Below, one piece after another: positions 22,053-31,531 of a DNA stretch of 64,000 bases. This stretch comes from an uncultured Verrucomicrobiota bacterium (GTDB taxonomy: Bacteria; Verrucomicrobiota; Verrucomicrobiia; Chthoniobacterales; JACTMZ01). Position 1 is the stretch's first letter, and every line of letters starts with the position of its first letter. The notes under the pieces are model-generated. The model was not told the DNA's origin. It made no database searches and saw nothing but the letters and a program-made list of their open reading frames with translations. The stretch lies in assembly GCA_903953565.1 (NCBI GenBank), contig CAJBKE010000037.1:1-64000 (forward strand), given 5' to 3'. The translations under genes and the position numbers were made by a program.

Positions 22053-22118
22053 GGTGGATCGCGCCGTCCCGGCGCGATTTTCGGGTTAAATTATCGCGAT
22101 GGGACATCGCGATCCACC
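22053..22118. repeat. 66-bp REP-like palindrome, copy 2
   Basis: Same ends and same two hairpins with loops GTCCC and GGGAC as copy 1. Its right end meets the purB stop codon (22118-22120). Confidence 0.85.
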
Positions 22119-23410
22119 TAGATGCCCAAATCCTTGAACACCTTGTCGACGTGCCGGAAGTGGCGGTCGAGGCCGCAGGCGTCTTGCAGTTCGGCGGCGG
22201 ATAGGACGGAGCTGATTTCCGGTTCGGCGGAGAGGTTGGCCAGAAATTCGCCGTCGCCGGCCCATGTTTTCAACGCGGCGCGTTGCACGGCTTCGTAGGC
22301 GTTTTGGCGTTCGAGACCTTTTTCGGTCAGTTTGAGCAGGACGGCTTGGCTGGCGAAGAGGCCTCGAGATTTGTCCATATTGGCCCGCATGTTTTCGGGA
22401 TAGACCTGCAAGCCGCGCACGAGCTTGGTCGCGATGGCCAACATGTAATCGAGCAAGGTGCAGCCATCGGGAAAGATGATGCGTTCGGCGCTGCTGTGGC
22501 TGATGTCCCGTTCGTGCCAGAGTGCGACATTTTCCATCGCGGTGACGGCGTAACCGCGGATGACGCGGGCCAATCCGCTGAGTCGTTCGCCGGTGATCGG
22601 GTTGCGCTTGTGCGGCATGGCCGAGCTGCCTTTCTGGCCCTTGGCGAAAAATTCTTCCACCTCAAGGACCTCGGTGCGCTGCAGATGGCGGAACTCGGTG
22701 GCCCAGCGGTCGAGCGAGCTGGCGGCCAAGGCGAGCACAGTCATGAATTCCGCATGGCGGTCGCGCTGGACAATCTGGGTGGAAAGCGTGGCGGGCTTGA
22801 GCCCGAGCTTGGCGCAGACTTCCTCTTCGACGCGCGGATCGAGGTGGGCGCGTGTGCCGACGGCACCGCTCAATTTTCCCACGGCGATGCGCTTGCGCAT
22901 TTCCACGAGACGCTCGCGCACGCGGCCGAATTCGTCATACATCAGCGCCATCTTGAGACCGAAGGTGATCGGTTCGGCATGGATGCCGTGGCTGCGGCCC
23001 ATCATGGGCGTGAGTTTGTGCGCACGGGCCTGCTCCGCGGCGGCGGCGCGGACTTCGTCGACGCCCTTGATCAGCAGATCGGTGGCTTCGGACATTTGCA
23101 CCGCGAGCGTGGTGTCGAGGACATCGGAAGAGGTCAGCCCCTGGTGCATCCAACGGGCGGCGGGACCGACCGAGGCGGCAACATTTTCGAGGAAGGCAAT
23201 GACGTCATGGTTGGTGCGCTTCTCGATCTCCAAGATCTCGGGGAGGGAAAACTTGGCTTTTTCGCGGATAGCTTCGGCATCGGCGACCGGGATTTGTCCA
23301 AGCCGGGCCATGGCCTCGCAGGCGAGGGTTTCGATCTCGAGCCAGATCTCGTATTTGCGCTGGTCGGACCAGAGGGCGCGCATCTCCGGCCGGGAATAAC
23401 GGTCAATCAT
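22118..23410 (-). CDS. purB: adenylosuccinate lyase
   Basis: 430 residues. The fumarase/aspartase superfamily signature GSSAMPHKRNP is present, as are TSSDVLDT, GRSHGIHAEP and EADAIREKAKF-type N-terminal helices. It catalyses the two beta-eliminations of purine synthesis (SAICAR to AICAR, adenylosuccinate to AMP). Short (B. subtilis-type) form. Monocistronic; a terminator for the upstream gene precedes it. Confidence 0.97.
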   Translation of the reverse strand: MIDRYSRPEMRALWSDQRKYEIWLEIETLACEAMARLGQIPVADAEAIREKAKFSLPEILEIEKRTNHDVIAFLENVAASVGPAARWMHQGLTSSDVLDTTLAVQMSEATDLLIKGVDEVRAAAAEQARAHKLTPMMGRSHGIHAEPITFGLKMALMYDEFGRVRERLVEMRKRIAVGKLSGAVGTRAHLDPRVEEEVCAKLGLKPATLSTQIVQRDRHAEFMTVLALAASSLDRWATEFRHLQRTEVLEVEEFFAKGQKGSSAMPHKRNPITGERLSGLARVIRGYAVTAMENVALWHERDISHSSAERIIFPDGCTLLDYMLAIATKLVRGLQVYPENMRANMDKSRGLFASQAVLLKLTEKGLERQNAYEAVQRAALKTWAGDGEFLANLSAEPEISSVLSAAELQDACGLDRHFRHVDKVFKDLGI

Positions 23411-23450
23411 CGGCGCAGACTAACCGATCGGCAGCCACGGACAAACCCGG

Positions 23451-23488
23451 AAAACAAGAAGGGCCGGAAGCCACCCGGCCCCGGCCCT
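23451..23488 (-). terminator. intrinsic terminator
   Basis: Minus strand: stem AGGGCCGG/CCGGCCCT with a 13-nt GC-rich loop, followed by the U-rich run TTCTTGTTTT. It ends transcription from the small gene at 23514 before purB. Confidence 0.6.
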
Positions 23489-23513
23489 GCTTGCCATGAA
23501 AAAATAGGATCGT

Positions 23514-23708
23514 TTACGCGCAGACTCGCACTCTTTTGAGGTGACCGTGGTCGCGCAGTTGCACGCGGCCGGTCTGGAAGAGGTCGACAAGGGCGGCGAC
23601 GGCCTCGCGGCTGTCTGCCGTGGCCGATCCGACGGCCGCGACGAGTTCGCCCAAAGAATGGCGGGTTTTGTTGAATTTCCGGTAGGGGTTGTAGGATTTG
23701 TCCTTCAT
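23514..23708 (-). CDS. small hypothetical protein
   Basis: 64 residues from ATG 23708 (MKDKSYNPYRKFNKTRHSLGELVAAV), basic, no membrane segment; the C-terminus VQLRDHGHLKRVRV is strand-like. Unknown family. The frame is open upstream to 23753 but the extra residues are Pro-rich. A terminator follows. Confidence 0.6.
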   Translation of the reverse strand: MKDKSYNPYRKFNKTRHSLGELVAAVGSATADSREAVAALVDLFQTGRVQLRDHGHLKRVRVCA

Positions 23709-23773
23709 GAAAACATAGACCCCGGCCGGGGGCGGACGTTCAAAAGAATTCAAACGCCTGTTTGGACTTTTTT

Positions 23774-24448
23774 TCAGGCCTGTCCAGGGCCAACCGAAAG
23801 GGGCCGGCCGGGCATGATGAGACCGCCCGAGACGAGCATCTTGGTGGCTTCCTCCATGGAGAGGTCGCAGTCACGGACCTGGTCGGAGGGAACAGCGAAG
23901 ATCAGGCCCGTGGTCGGATTCGGAGCGGTGGGCACAAAAACGGTGGTCATTTCGCGTCCGGTCCCCGCCTCCGTGAAATGACCCGTGGCGTAACCGAAGA
24001 GGTAGCTGCCGGGCACGACGTATTCGACGACGACGGCACGTTTGGGCTTCGCGCTGGTGCCCATGCCTTGGATGGTCTGCAGCACCTGCTTGGCCCCGGA
24101 GTAAATCGATCCGACGACTGGAATGCGCAGCATGAAAGCTTCGAAGCGGTCGAGCATGCGGCGTCCTATGACATGGGTGGCCATGAAACCGAGGCCGATG
24201 AAAGCGAGGATGGTGATGAGGAATCCCGCGCCGGGGAAATCGACCCCGAAAGCTTCGAGCCAGGGGTCGCTCAGGCCGGTGACCAGACCGTATCCGAAGG
24301 AGAGCACCCAATAGGTGACGACAAGAGGGATGGCGAAGAGTATGCCGGTGAAGAGGCGGTTGCCGAGGGCGCGGACGAAGCGCGCGAAACGGCGACGGGC
24401 CGGGCGAGCAGGTTCCGATGTTTCGCCAGCGCTCATACCCCAAGACAT
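23774..24448 (-). CDS. DUF502-family membrane protein
   Basis: 224 residues from ATG 24448, preceded by GAGGTG. Two membrane helices (LFTGILFAIPLVVTYWVLSF and GAGFLITILAFIGLGFMATHVIG) are followed by the conserved soluble blocks IPVVGSIYSGAKQVLQTI and TTVFVPTAPNPTTGLIFAVPSDQV, which define DUF502. Role in the envelope is unknown. Its last base lies 65 bp before the small gene at 23708. Confidence 0.9.
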   Translation of the reverse strand: MSWGMSAGETSEPARPARRRFARFVRALGNRLFTGILFAIPLVVTYWVLSFGYGLVTGLSDPWLEAFGVDFPGAGFLITILAFIGLGFMATHVIGRRMLDRFEAFMLRIPVVGSIYSGAKQVLQTIQGMGTSAKPKRAVVVEYVVPGSYLFGYATGHFTEAGTGREMTTVFVPTAPNPTTGLIFAVPSDQVRDCDLSMEEATKMLVSGGLIMPGRPLSVGPGQA

Positions 24449-24511
24449 AGCACGGCCCACCTCATCGAGGCAAAGCCCGGGCAGATCGACGGGTCGACTT
24501 TTGACCGGTCG

Positions 24512-25204
24512 TTACGCGCTGCCAGACAAGCGCAGGAACAACTCCCGGATCGCCGCACCCCCGCCGACAATCAGCACGGTGAAATAAATCACGGTCAAAA
24601 CATTGCCGAGGTGGCCGAGAACAACGAAAAGGCCGTCGCGCTGCAGAAGCCCGATGGCAAAAAAGAGGAGGGCAAGGGCGGGCAATGTATTGCTGAAAGG
24701 AATCAGTCCGAAGGGCGCCATCAAAAGGACCGCAGCGGCGATCAGCGCGAGGTTGTTGATGGTGTCCATCAGCCCCGGAGAGGCGAGCCAGGGCATGCGG
24801 TGCGGGCGGCTGATGCGCTCCAGACGGTGGACCCAGACACCGCCCTTATCCAGTGCGGCGTGCAGTTTTTCCGACGGCAAAACTTTCCGGGCGATGCGCT
24901 GCGGCAGCCAAAGATTGACGCCGAAGAGACGGGTGATGCCGATGAGCAGGATCGCGGCGCCGAACACCGTGCTGACACCGGGGATGGAAACCGGGACCAG
25001 GAAAACTATGGTGAGGAAAGCGGTGAGAATCAAAAGACCGTCCTGACCGACAATGTCGCGGATCTCGGCCAAAGTCACCCCGCCGGGCGGTAGGCTGGCG
25101 GTGATCGTTTTGATTTTTTCGCCGAGCGATTCGGTTTTGAGGAGATCTTCCGACACATGCAAGTGGGAGTCCGGTTGCGGTGGGTTGGTGGATATGTCGC
25201 TCAT
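24512..25204 (-). CDS. ExoD-like membrane protein
   Basis: 230 residues from ATG 25204. ExoD-family pattern: GGVTLAEIRDIVGQDGLLILTAFLTIVFLVPVSIPGVSTVFG, a Leu-Pro loop (LWLPQRIARKVLPSEKL) and two further hydrophobic segments (IAAAVLLMAPFGLIPFSNTLPALALLF). ExoD proteins affect exopolysaccharide production; mechanism unknown. It diverges from ftsK. Confidence 0.85.
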   Translation of the reverse strand: MSDISTNPPQPDSHLHVSEDLLKTESLGEKIKTITASLPPGGVTLAEIRDIVGQDGLLILTAFLTIVFLVPVSIPGVSTVFGAAILLIGITRLFGVNLWLPQRIARKVLPSEKLHAALDKGGVWVHRLERISRPHRMPWLASPGLMDTINNLALIAAAVLLMAPFGLIPFSNTLPALALLFFAIGLLQRDGLFVVLGHLGNVLTVIYFTVLIVGGGAAIRELFLRLSGSA

Positions 25205-25335
25205 TCTGAAGTTTTCTCCGATGTGATCTGTGAGCGGCTTGCGCCGCGGGAAGCCGCCTCTCCTAGCAGGCCGTCCGTCCCGGCGCAAACGCCTTCCTTG
25301 TCGCAAGACATGCCCCTCTGTTAGAAGATGACCCC

Positions 25336-27780
25336 TTGGCCCGCGGTAAAACATCAGAAGAAGGCAGCAGCAAAGCGTGGAGTGAAGTGCTGGGGCTCGT
25401 GCTGCTCGGAGCCGGCACGTTGCTTTTCCTCGCCCTCGTTTCCTATTCGCCGGCGGACGTTCCTTCCTGGCTCTTTTTCAGCAAGCAGGGCGCAGCGGAA
25501 GCGGTGACGGAAAATTTCATCGGTCCGGTCGGCGCGGTTGTCGCCGGCTTTACTTATTTCGTGCTCGGCGCGGCGGCGTATCTGCTGGCGGTCGTCCTCA
25601 TCGGATTCGGCGGCGCCAAGTTTCTCACCTCGGATCTCATCCTGAAAAAACGCCTCTGGTGGATGGCCGCCTTCATCCTCTCCGGCGCCTGCCTGGCCGG
25701 AATCCAGCCGTGGTTTCTCCAATCTTGGAAAGCGCACTTCAACATTCTGGGTCCGGGTGGCTGGATCGGATTGGCCCTGGGCAAGACTGTTCTCGCCGGC
25801 CTGCTCGGCGTCATCGGGGCGACGATCCTGCTGAGCCTGTTTTATCTCGCGAGCCTGATCTTCATGACCGGAATGCATCCGGTCAAATTCTGCAAAGCGG
25901 TGATGGTCGAGGTGCCGGCATGGTTCCGCGCGCGCCGCGAAGCCGCGCTGGAAAAGAAACGTCTCGAGCAGGAAGCCGCCGTGGAGGAAGCGCTGGCCGC
26001 CGTGCCCCGGACCAAACGCACCGCCACCGCACGACCGCGCAAAAAACCGGCCGCCGCCCTGGACGAGGAAGAGGACACCTCCGAAGAGGAAGAGGAGGAG
26101 GAAGAAATCATTCCGGAACCGCCCCTGCCCGAGCCGAAGATCATCGATACCGGCGCAGCTCCGGTAAAAAAACCGCCCGCTCCCGCGCCGCCCAAGAAAA
26201 AAGAAACCGGCCCCCTCGGTGCGGTGCCCGACATCCACATCGAGAACTACCAGATGCCGCCGCTCGATCTGCTCGACTCGCCCGATATCGCAGGACGGCA
26301 GAGTGCCGATCCCGCCGAGTTGCTGGCCATGCAGAGCAGTATCCTTGATACGCTGAAACAATTCGGACTCGAAGCCAGCGCGGGTGACATCACCCGCGGA
26401 CCGACCGTCACCCGTTTCGAGGTCTATCCCGCACGCGGCGTGCGCGTCGATCGCATCGTCAGCCTCGAAAAAGACATCGCCCGCGCCACCCGCGCGGAAA
26501 AAATCAACATCCTCGCACCCATTCCCGGCAAAGACACCGTGGGCATCGAGATCGCCAACAGCAAAAAAATCAAAGTCGTCTTCCGCGAGTTGCTCGAGAG
26601 CGACGAATGGGTCAACAGCAAGGCTAAGATTCCCCTCGCCCTCGGCAAAGACGTCTACGGCCGCACGATCATTGCCGACCTCGCGCAGATGCCGCACCTC
26701 CTCATCGCCGGCACCACGGGCAGCGGCAAGAGCGTGTGCGTCAACGCGATCATCGCGAGCATGCTCTACAAGTTTTCCCCCGAGGAACTGCGCTTCATCA
26801 TGATCGACCCGAAGGTCGTCGAGATGCAGCACTACGGGAAGTTGCCCCACCTCGCCGCCAACGTGGTGACGGAACCAAAGAAGGTTCTCCTCGCCCTGCG
26901 CTACGTCATCGATGAGATGGAGCGTCGCTACCGCATCTTCGCCAAATGCGGACTGCGCAATATCCACGGTTTCAACACACGGCCGATCGCTGCAAAGACC
27001 CCCGAACCGGCGCCACCCGAACCGGAAGCGGAATCGGCGGAGGGCGAGGAGGAGGGTATCGAGGACGCCGTTCTCGAAGCGGTCAAGCCCAAGAAAGGCG
27101 AGGAACTCGTCATCCCCGACCGCCTCCCCTACATCGTCGTCATCATCGACGAGTTGGCCGACCTCATGCAGACCGCGCCGGCCGATGTGGAAAGCTCCAT
27201 TGCCCGCATCACCCAAATGGCGCGCGCCGCCGGCATCCACATGATCGTCGCCACGCAGACTCCGCGCGCCGATGTCGTCACCGGCGTGATCAAAGCCAAC
27301 ATCCCGAGCCGTATCGCTTTCCAGGTCGCTTCGAAACTCGACAGCCGCGTCATCCTCGACGCCAACGGCGCGGACAAACTTCTCGGACAAGGCGACATGC
27401 TTTACCTCCCTCCCGGCACCTCGACCCTTGTCCGCGCACAAGGCGTGCTGGTCACCGACGAGGAAATCCACCGCGTGGTCGATTATGTCGGCGCCCAGGC
27501 CGAACCGGCTTTCGATCCGGGTTTCCACGAAGCCATGACCTCGACCTCGGGCGGCGACGACGATGTCACCGAGGAAGACGAGGAACTGGTGGCCAAATGC
27601 CTCGGCATCATCAAGCAAGAGGGCAAAGCCTCCACCTCCATGCTGCAACGCCGTTTGCGGCTCGGTTACACCCGCGCCGCCCGCGTGGTCGATATTCTCG
27701 AGCAACGCGGCATCGTCGGACCCAAGGACGGCTCGAAGGACCGTGAAATTCTCGTGGACTTGGACAGCCTGCCCGATTGA
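25336..27780 (+). CDS. ftsK: DNA translocase FtsK/SpoIIIE
   Basis: 814 residues. Four N-terminal membrane helices (to ~185), a basic then very acidic linker (EEEDTSEEEEEEEE, ~238-255), the RecA-like motor with Walker A AGTTGSGKSVCVN (~456-468) and Walker B YIVVIIDELADLM, and a C-terminal winged-helix gamma domain (STSMLQRRLRLGYTRAARVVDILEQRGIV) that reads KOPS-like sites. It pumps chromosome dimers and terminus DNA at the septum. The start is TTG; an ATG at 25329 is out of frame. There is an acidic insertion (~555-590) in the motor. Confidence 0.96.
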   Translation: MARGKTSEEGSSKAWSEVLGLVLLGAGTLLFLALVSYSPADVPSWLFFSKQGAAEAVTENFIGPVGAVVAGFTYFVLGAAAYLLAVVLIGFGGAKFLTSDLILKKRLWWMAAFILSGACLAGIQPWFLQSWKAHFNILGPGGWIGLALGKTVLAGLLGVIGATILLSLFYLASLIFMTGMHPVKFCKAVMVEVPAWFRARREAALEKKRLEQEAAVEEALAAVPRTKRTATARPRKKPAAALDEEEDTSEEEEEEEEIIPEPPLPEPKIIDTGAAPVKKPPAPAPPKKKETGPLGAVPDIHIENYQMPPLDLLDSPDIAGRQSADPAELLAMQSSILDTLKQFGLEASAGDITRGPTVTRFEVYPARGVRVDRIVSLEKDIARATRAEKINILAPIPGKDTVGIEIANSKKIKVVFRELLESDEWVNSKAKIPLALGKDVYGRTIIADLAQMPHLLIAGTTGSGKSVCVNAIIASMLYKFSPEELRFIMIDPKVVEMQHYGKLPHLAANVVTEPKKVLLALRYVIDEMERRYRIFAKCGLRNIHGFNTRPIAAKTPEPAPPEPEAESAEGEEEGIEDAVLEAVKPKKGEELVIPDRLPYIVVIIDELADLMQTAPADVESSIARITQMARAAGIHMIVATQTPRADVVTGVIKANIPSRIAFQVASKLDSRVILDANGADKLLGQGDMLYLPPGTSTLVRAQGVLVTDEEIHRVVDYVGAQAEPAFDPGFHEAMTSTSGGDDDVTEEDEELVAKCLGIIKQEGKASTSMLQRRLRLGYTRAARVVDILEQRGIVGPKDGSKDREILVDLDSLPD

Positions 27781-27798
27781 TGCATAATACAAGTGTCG

Positions 27799-28353
27799 AT
27801 GAATCTGCGTCCCGGCCAAGAGCTCAAAAAAATCCGCGAATCCAAGGGTATCACCCTTGAGAAAGCGGCGGCCGACACCTGCCTGCGCAAGGACCTGCTG
27901 CGGCAATTGGAAGACGAGGAGACGGTCGACGCCATGCCGGAAATCTACCGCAAGCTTTCCCTGCGCATGTATGCCCGATACCTGGAAGTGCCCGTGACCC
28001 AAAGCCGGACCGTCGCCCGCGAGTCCGGCGAAGTTGCCCTCTCACCCATCGATGGCTGCGTGGAGTTGGCTTACAGCGAATCGATGCGCGGCGAATCCGA
28101 ACCTAAAAAACACCGCACCGTGGGACCCGGCACCGTTCTTGCCGTGTCGACCTCGCTCATTCTCACCATCGGCCTGTGGTCCCTGAACGCGAAGATATCG
28201 CGCCTCAACTTCGACGAGCCAAGGGAGGTTCCGGTCGTGGTGGAAAAAGTTTCCTTGGTGCCGCCAGCCTCGGCCGATCCCATGCGCTTGGAGAATGCGG
28301 TCACCCTGACGCTGGAAACGAAAAAGCAGGCACCGGAATCGCCGGTTCCTTGA
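27799..28353 (+). CDS. RodZ-like helix-turn-helix membrane protein
   Basis: 184 residues. An N-terminal HTH_25 domain (LRPGQELKKIRESKGITLEKAAADTCLRKDLLRQLE) as in RodZ, a linker, one membrane helix (GTVLAVSTSLILTIGLWSL) and a short periplasmic tail. RodZ links MreB to the cell wall machinery; here the periplasmic part is much shorter than in E. coli. It follows ftsK by 18 bp and precedes rimO by 37 bp. Confidence 0.8.
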   Translation: MNLRPGQELKKIRESKGITLEKAAADTCLRKDLLRQLEDEETVDAMPEIYRKLSLRMYARYLEVPVTQSRTVARESGEVALSPIDGCVELAYSESMRGESEPKKHRTVGPGTVLAVSTSLILTIGLWSLNAKISRLNFDEPREVPVVVEKVSLVPPASADPMRLENAVTLTLETKKQAPESPVP

Positions 28354-28390
28354 TCCGTCCCCCGGGTTGTCCACCCGCATTTACCGCCTC

Positions 28391-29785
28391 ATGGCTACCG
28401 CGCGTCCCAAGATCGGCATGGTCAGCCTCGGCTGCGCCAAAAATCTGGTCGACGCCGAGATCATGCTGGGTGGTGCGGCGAAAGATAATTTCGACCTGAC
28501 GCGCGAGCCGGAAGAGGCCGATGTTCTTGTCATCAACACGTGCGGCTTCATCGATCAGGCCAAGGAGGAATCGATCGACACCATCCTCGAAATGCACCAG
28601 CGGCGCCTGGCCTCGCGGCCCGGACAAAAGATCGTGGTCAGCGGATGTCTCGCCCAGCGCTACCACGAGGAACTCAAACGCGAGATTCCCGAGGTGGATG
28701 CCTTCATCGGGCTCGACCAGATTGCCGAGTTTCCGCGCATCGTGCGCGAAGTCCTGGCCCGTCCCGCCACGGAAAATATCCCACTCGATATCGTTTCGCG
28801 GCGTTCCCAATACATTCCCGATTACGACACGCCGCGCTTCCGTCTCACACCGAAGCACAGCGCCTACGTGAAAATCGCCGAGGGCTGCAATCACCCGTGC
28901 AGCTTCTGCGTCATCCCGCAAATGCGCGGACGCCACCGCAGCCGGACGATCGAATCCGTCGTGGCCGAGGCGCGAGATCTCGTCGATCAGGGTGTGAAGG
29001 AACTCAATCTCATCAGCCAGGACACGACCTATTTCGGGATGGATCTCTGGGAGCAAAAAGCCGGACCACGTCAACCGGTCGATTCGTCACGTGGTCCGAC
29101 GCTCTGCCGTTTGTTGGAGGAACTCGACCAGATCGAAGGCGATTTTTGGATCCGGCTGCTCTACACGCATCCCGCCCACTGGAGCGATGAAGTGGTCAAG
29201 ACCATCGCGCAGAGCAAACACGTCGCCCGCTACGTCGACATGCCACTGCAGCATATCCACGAAGAAATGCTGCGACTGATGCGGCGCGAGACGTCGCGGC
29301 AGCATATCGAGGACCTCATCGTCCGCATGCGCGAAGGAATTCCGGGGCTGGCCATCAGAACGACCTTCATCACGGGATTTCCAGGCGAGACCGATGAACA
29401 TTTCGAATCGCTGCTGGAATTCATCGATCGCGTCCGCTTCGAACGCCTCGGGGTTTTCAAATATTCTCAGGAAGAGGGTTCGCGCGCCGCGAAGATGGAC
29501 GGACAAATCCCCGCCTCGGTGAAAAACAAGCGCCACGCCCGCGCCATGAAGCTGCAGCAAAAGATCGCCCGCGAACTGGCCGAGGGGCAAAAGGGCCAAA
29601 CGATCAAAGTCCTCGTCGAGCAACCGCAAGTGGCCCGCAGCGAACACGACGCTCCCGATGTCGATTGCCGCGTGCTGCTGGAGTCCCCTCTCCCTTTCAA
29701 TGAGTTTGCCACGGTCACCGTGACCGGTTCGCAGGTCTACGACTTGGTCGCGAAACCCCTCCCTGTTTGTAGCGGCGGTCGGTGA
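28391..29785 (+). CDS. rimO: ribosomal protein S12 methylthiotransferase RimO
   Basis: 464 residues. N-terminal UPF0004 domain (GMVSLGCAKNLVDAE, NTCGFIDQAKEESI), radical-SAM cluster CNHPCSFC (Cys166, 170, 173) with IPQMRGRHRSR, and a C-terminal TRAM domain (RQKG-type EGQKGQTIKVLVE). It adds a methylthio group to the S12 aspartate. Third gene of the ftsK operon. Confidence 0.95.
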   Translation: MATARPKIGMVSLGCAKNLVDAEIMLGGAAKDNFDLTREPEEADVLVINTCGFIDQAKEESIDTILEMHQRRLASRPGQKIVVSGCLAQRYHEELKREIPEVDAFIGLDQIAEFPRIVREVLARPATENIPLDIVSRRSQYIPDYDTPRFRLTPKHSAYVKIAEGCNHPCSFCVIPQMRGRHRSRTIESVVAEARDLVDQGVKELNLISQDTTYFGMDLWEQKAGPRQPVDSSRGPTLCRLLEELDQIEGDFWIRLLYTHPAHWSDEVVKTIAQSKHVARYVDMPLQHIHEEMLRLMRRETSRQHIEDLIVRMREGIPGLAIRTTFITGFPGETDEHFESLLEFIDRVRFERLGVFKYSQEEGSRAAKMDGQIPASVKNKRHARAMKLQQKIARELAEGQKGQTIKVLVEQPQVARSEHDAPDVDCRVLLESPLPFNEFATVTVTGSQVYDLVAKPLPVCSGGR

Positions 29786-29836
29786 CCGTCGGTGCCTTTC
29801 CTCCTTTTGTTCCGGCGGTCGCAGACCGCCGCTACA
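29768..29836. repeat. TGTAGCGGCG palindromic repeat, full copy
   Basis: TGTAGCGGCGGTC...GACCGCCGCTACA, 69 bp overall with a poorly conserved middle. It overlaps the end of rimO and separates it from the convergent TPR gene, so it could act as a bidirectional terminator. Confidence 0.7.
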
Positions 29837-29852
29837 ACATCAGTCGAATTCG

Positions 29853-31313
29853 CTACGCCTTGTACGATTCCTCGACACGCTGGGCCACGTCGCGGTAGGT
29901 GCAGTCTTTTTTGTAAATCCGCTTCATGCACTCGAGAGACTTGTCATTGCTGCCGCAAAGTCCGTAGACAACCCCAAGATTATAGAGCGTCTCTTTCTTG
30001 GCCGGGCTCATCTCTGGGATCTGTTCCTCCGTCTCGGTCAGAACGTCAATCGCCAAGTCAAACATCTGCAATTCGGTGAAACAGTTTGCGAGAAGAATCA
30101 TCGCATCGATGTGGGCAGAAGGATGGTCACCAGCCCGCTGCAACTCAGGTATGGCCTCTTTGTAACGGCGCGCTTCGACAAGGCACTTTCCCAAGTCCAA
30201 ACGATGCTTCAGGTCGGTGGGATTTCGTTCGACTCGTTGTCTGGCATCGGAGTGAATCCAGTCCACTTTGGCTCTCTCCAAACCGCTAATTTGCTGCTGT
30301 AACTGCTCTGCTGAGGCATCACCCGGTTTCAGGCCATCCAAGGTCGCTCGGAGGCTGGCTATTTCGGACTCGAATTGACGGGCGCGCGATTTCCTCGCGA
30401 GCTCAAGAAGACCCGCATCCGTATGAGCTGCATGTTCGGAAAGATAGTTATACCACTCCCAGGCAGACTGGAATCGACCTTCTTTGAAATAAAGGTCTGC
30501 CAGCTGCCGTATCGGCACCAAATCAGGCGGCTCCCTTTTCAATGCTTCCCTCACTTCCATTTCGACTGCTTCCAGAGTCTCCTTCTTAGGAGCCGTCTCC
30601 CTCTTGGGATTCATCGGCGCATCCATTTCGTCCAGGGCGCGCCGCGCCTCAACCTCTTTCAACTTACGTGTCGCTTCACCATCCTTTGCATCGATTTTAA
30701 GAATCTCCCTGAAAACCGCGGACGCTGCATCGTATTCTTTAATGCGAAGCAGGTAGTCGCCCAATTCATGACGTGGCTGAATGTTCTTTTTATCAAACGG
30801 AACAGTTTCCAAGGCAAACCTCGCAATAGCTTCGTAGGTGCGAAGTTTCTCCTGCAGGTCTTCCAACTGGCGGGAGATTTCCGCTTTCTCAGCCTCATCT
30901 GCTGCAGACAAAGTTTCACTGAGCGACGCCAAGTTCCGACGAGTAGCGGCGGCGGCACCTTCAGCTATCTCATGAAGATCTTTGTTCGAATTCGCACCGG
31001 TTGGGTTATTCGCTAAAACTTTTTCTACTTCGGCGAGAGCTGTTTTGAAATCGCCTGACTCAATCAAACTCTTGACCTTGTTGCGCCCCAGAGAACTTCC
31101 GCTGCCAGGCAGGCTGAGAAATGTCGTTTTTCCAGTCGACCCCAGGATCTGTGCCTGACGTAGATGCTTTCGGGCGGCGAAAAACTCCGGCTCCTCAGCC
31201 ACGAGCGGTCCGAGGAGTGATGTGGCCAAGCCGTATTGCTTCGTCTCGAGTGCGTGCAACGCCTTGAGATAGGTGTTGCGTTGGGCCGGGGTGAGATGCT
31301 TTTCGGTCTTCAA
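29853..31313 (-). CDS. TPR-repeat protein, divergent tandem paralogue
   Basis: 486 residues of TPR/coiled-coil helices (for example YKEAIPELQRAGDH, SLECMKRIYKKD). It aligns along its whole length with the protein at 31532 (YLKALHALE, LLGPLV, SLPGSGSSLGRNKV, RYEAIARFALET-like, QRVERNPTDLKHRLDLGKC). Its base composition is visibly more AT-rich than that of its neighbour, and Lys replaces Arg at many sites. No signal peptide. A scaffolding or complex-assembly role is all that TPRs suggest. Confidence 0.85.
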   Translation of the reverse strand: MKTEKHLTPAQRNTYLKALHALETKQYGLATSLLGPLVAEEPEFFAARKHLRQAQILGSTGKTTFLSLPGSGSSLGRNKVKSLIESGDFKTALAEVEKVLANNPTGANSNKDLHEIAEGAAAATRRNLASLSETLSAADEAEKAEISRQLEDLQEKLRTYEAIARFALETVPFDKKNIQPRHELGDYLLRIKEYDAASAVFREILKIDAKDGEATRKLKEVEARRALDEMDAPMNPKRETAPKKETLEAVEMEVREALKREPPDLVPIRQLADLYFKEGRFQSAWEWYNYLSEHAAHTDAGLLELARKSRARQFESEIASLRATLDGLKPGDASAEQLQQQISGLERAKVDWIHSDARQRVERNPTDLKHRLDLGKCLVEARRYKEAIPELQRAGDHPSAHIDAMILLANCFTELQMFDLAIDVLTETEEQIPEMSPAKKETLYNLGVVYGLCGSNDKSLECMKRIYKKDCTYRDVAQRVEESYKA

Positions 31314-31454
31314 GTGGGGGTATATTGGTTCATAGCACCCGGCCTCGAACGAGGCAACTCAACCCGACATCGTTTGCCAGGCGCTTGTTGGAGGCTCCTC
31401 TCCTTATTGGTGACTTCGTGCAGGCTTACGAAGTGATAGCGAAGCCCCTTAATT

Positions 31455-31521
31455 TGTAGCGGCGGGCTATGTCCGTCGGAACCTTTTGTTACTTCACCGG
31501 CGGACATAGTCCGCCGCTACA
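31455..31521. repeat. TGTAGCGGCG palindromic repeat, full copy
   Basis: TGTAGCGGCGGGC...TCCGCCGCTACA, 67 bp, between the two TPR paralogues. Both this copy and 29768 are preceded by a 'gcgaa-cccct' word. Confidence 0.7.
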
Positions 31522-31531
31522 TTTGAAACAG

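Noticed and set aside
22283-23539. 418-codon + strand frame opposite purB
   Set aside because: purB on the minus strand has its full signature set; this frame has no recognisable domain.
25354-28002. 882-codon open frame antisense to ftsK and the RodZ-like gene
   Set aside because: Composition (His/Asp/Val-rich without domains) and full overlap with a clearly conserved gene on the other strand mark it as a high-GC shadow frame.
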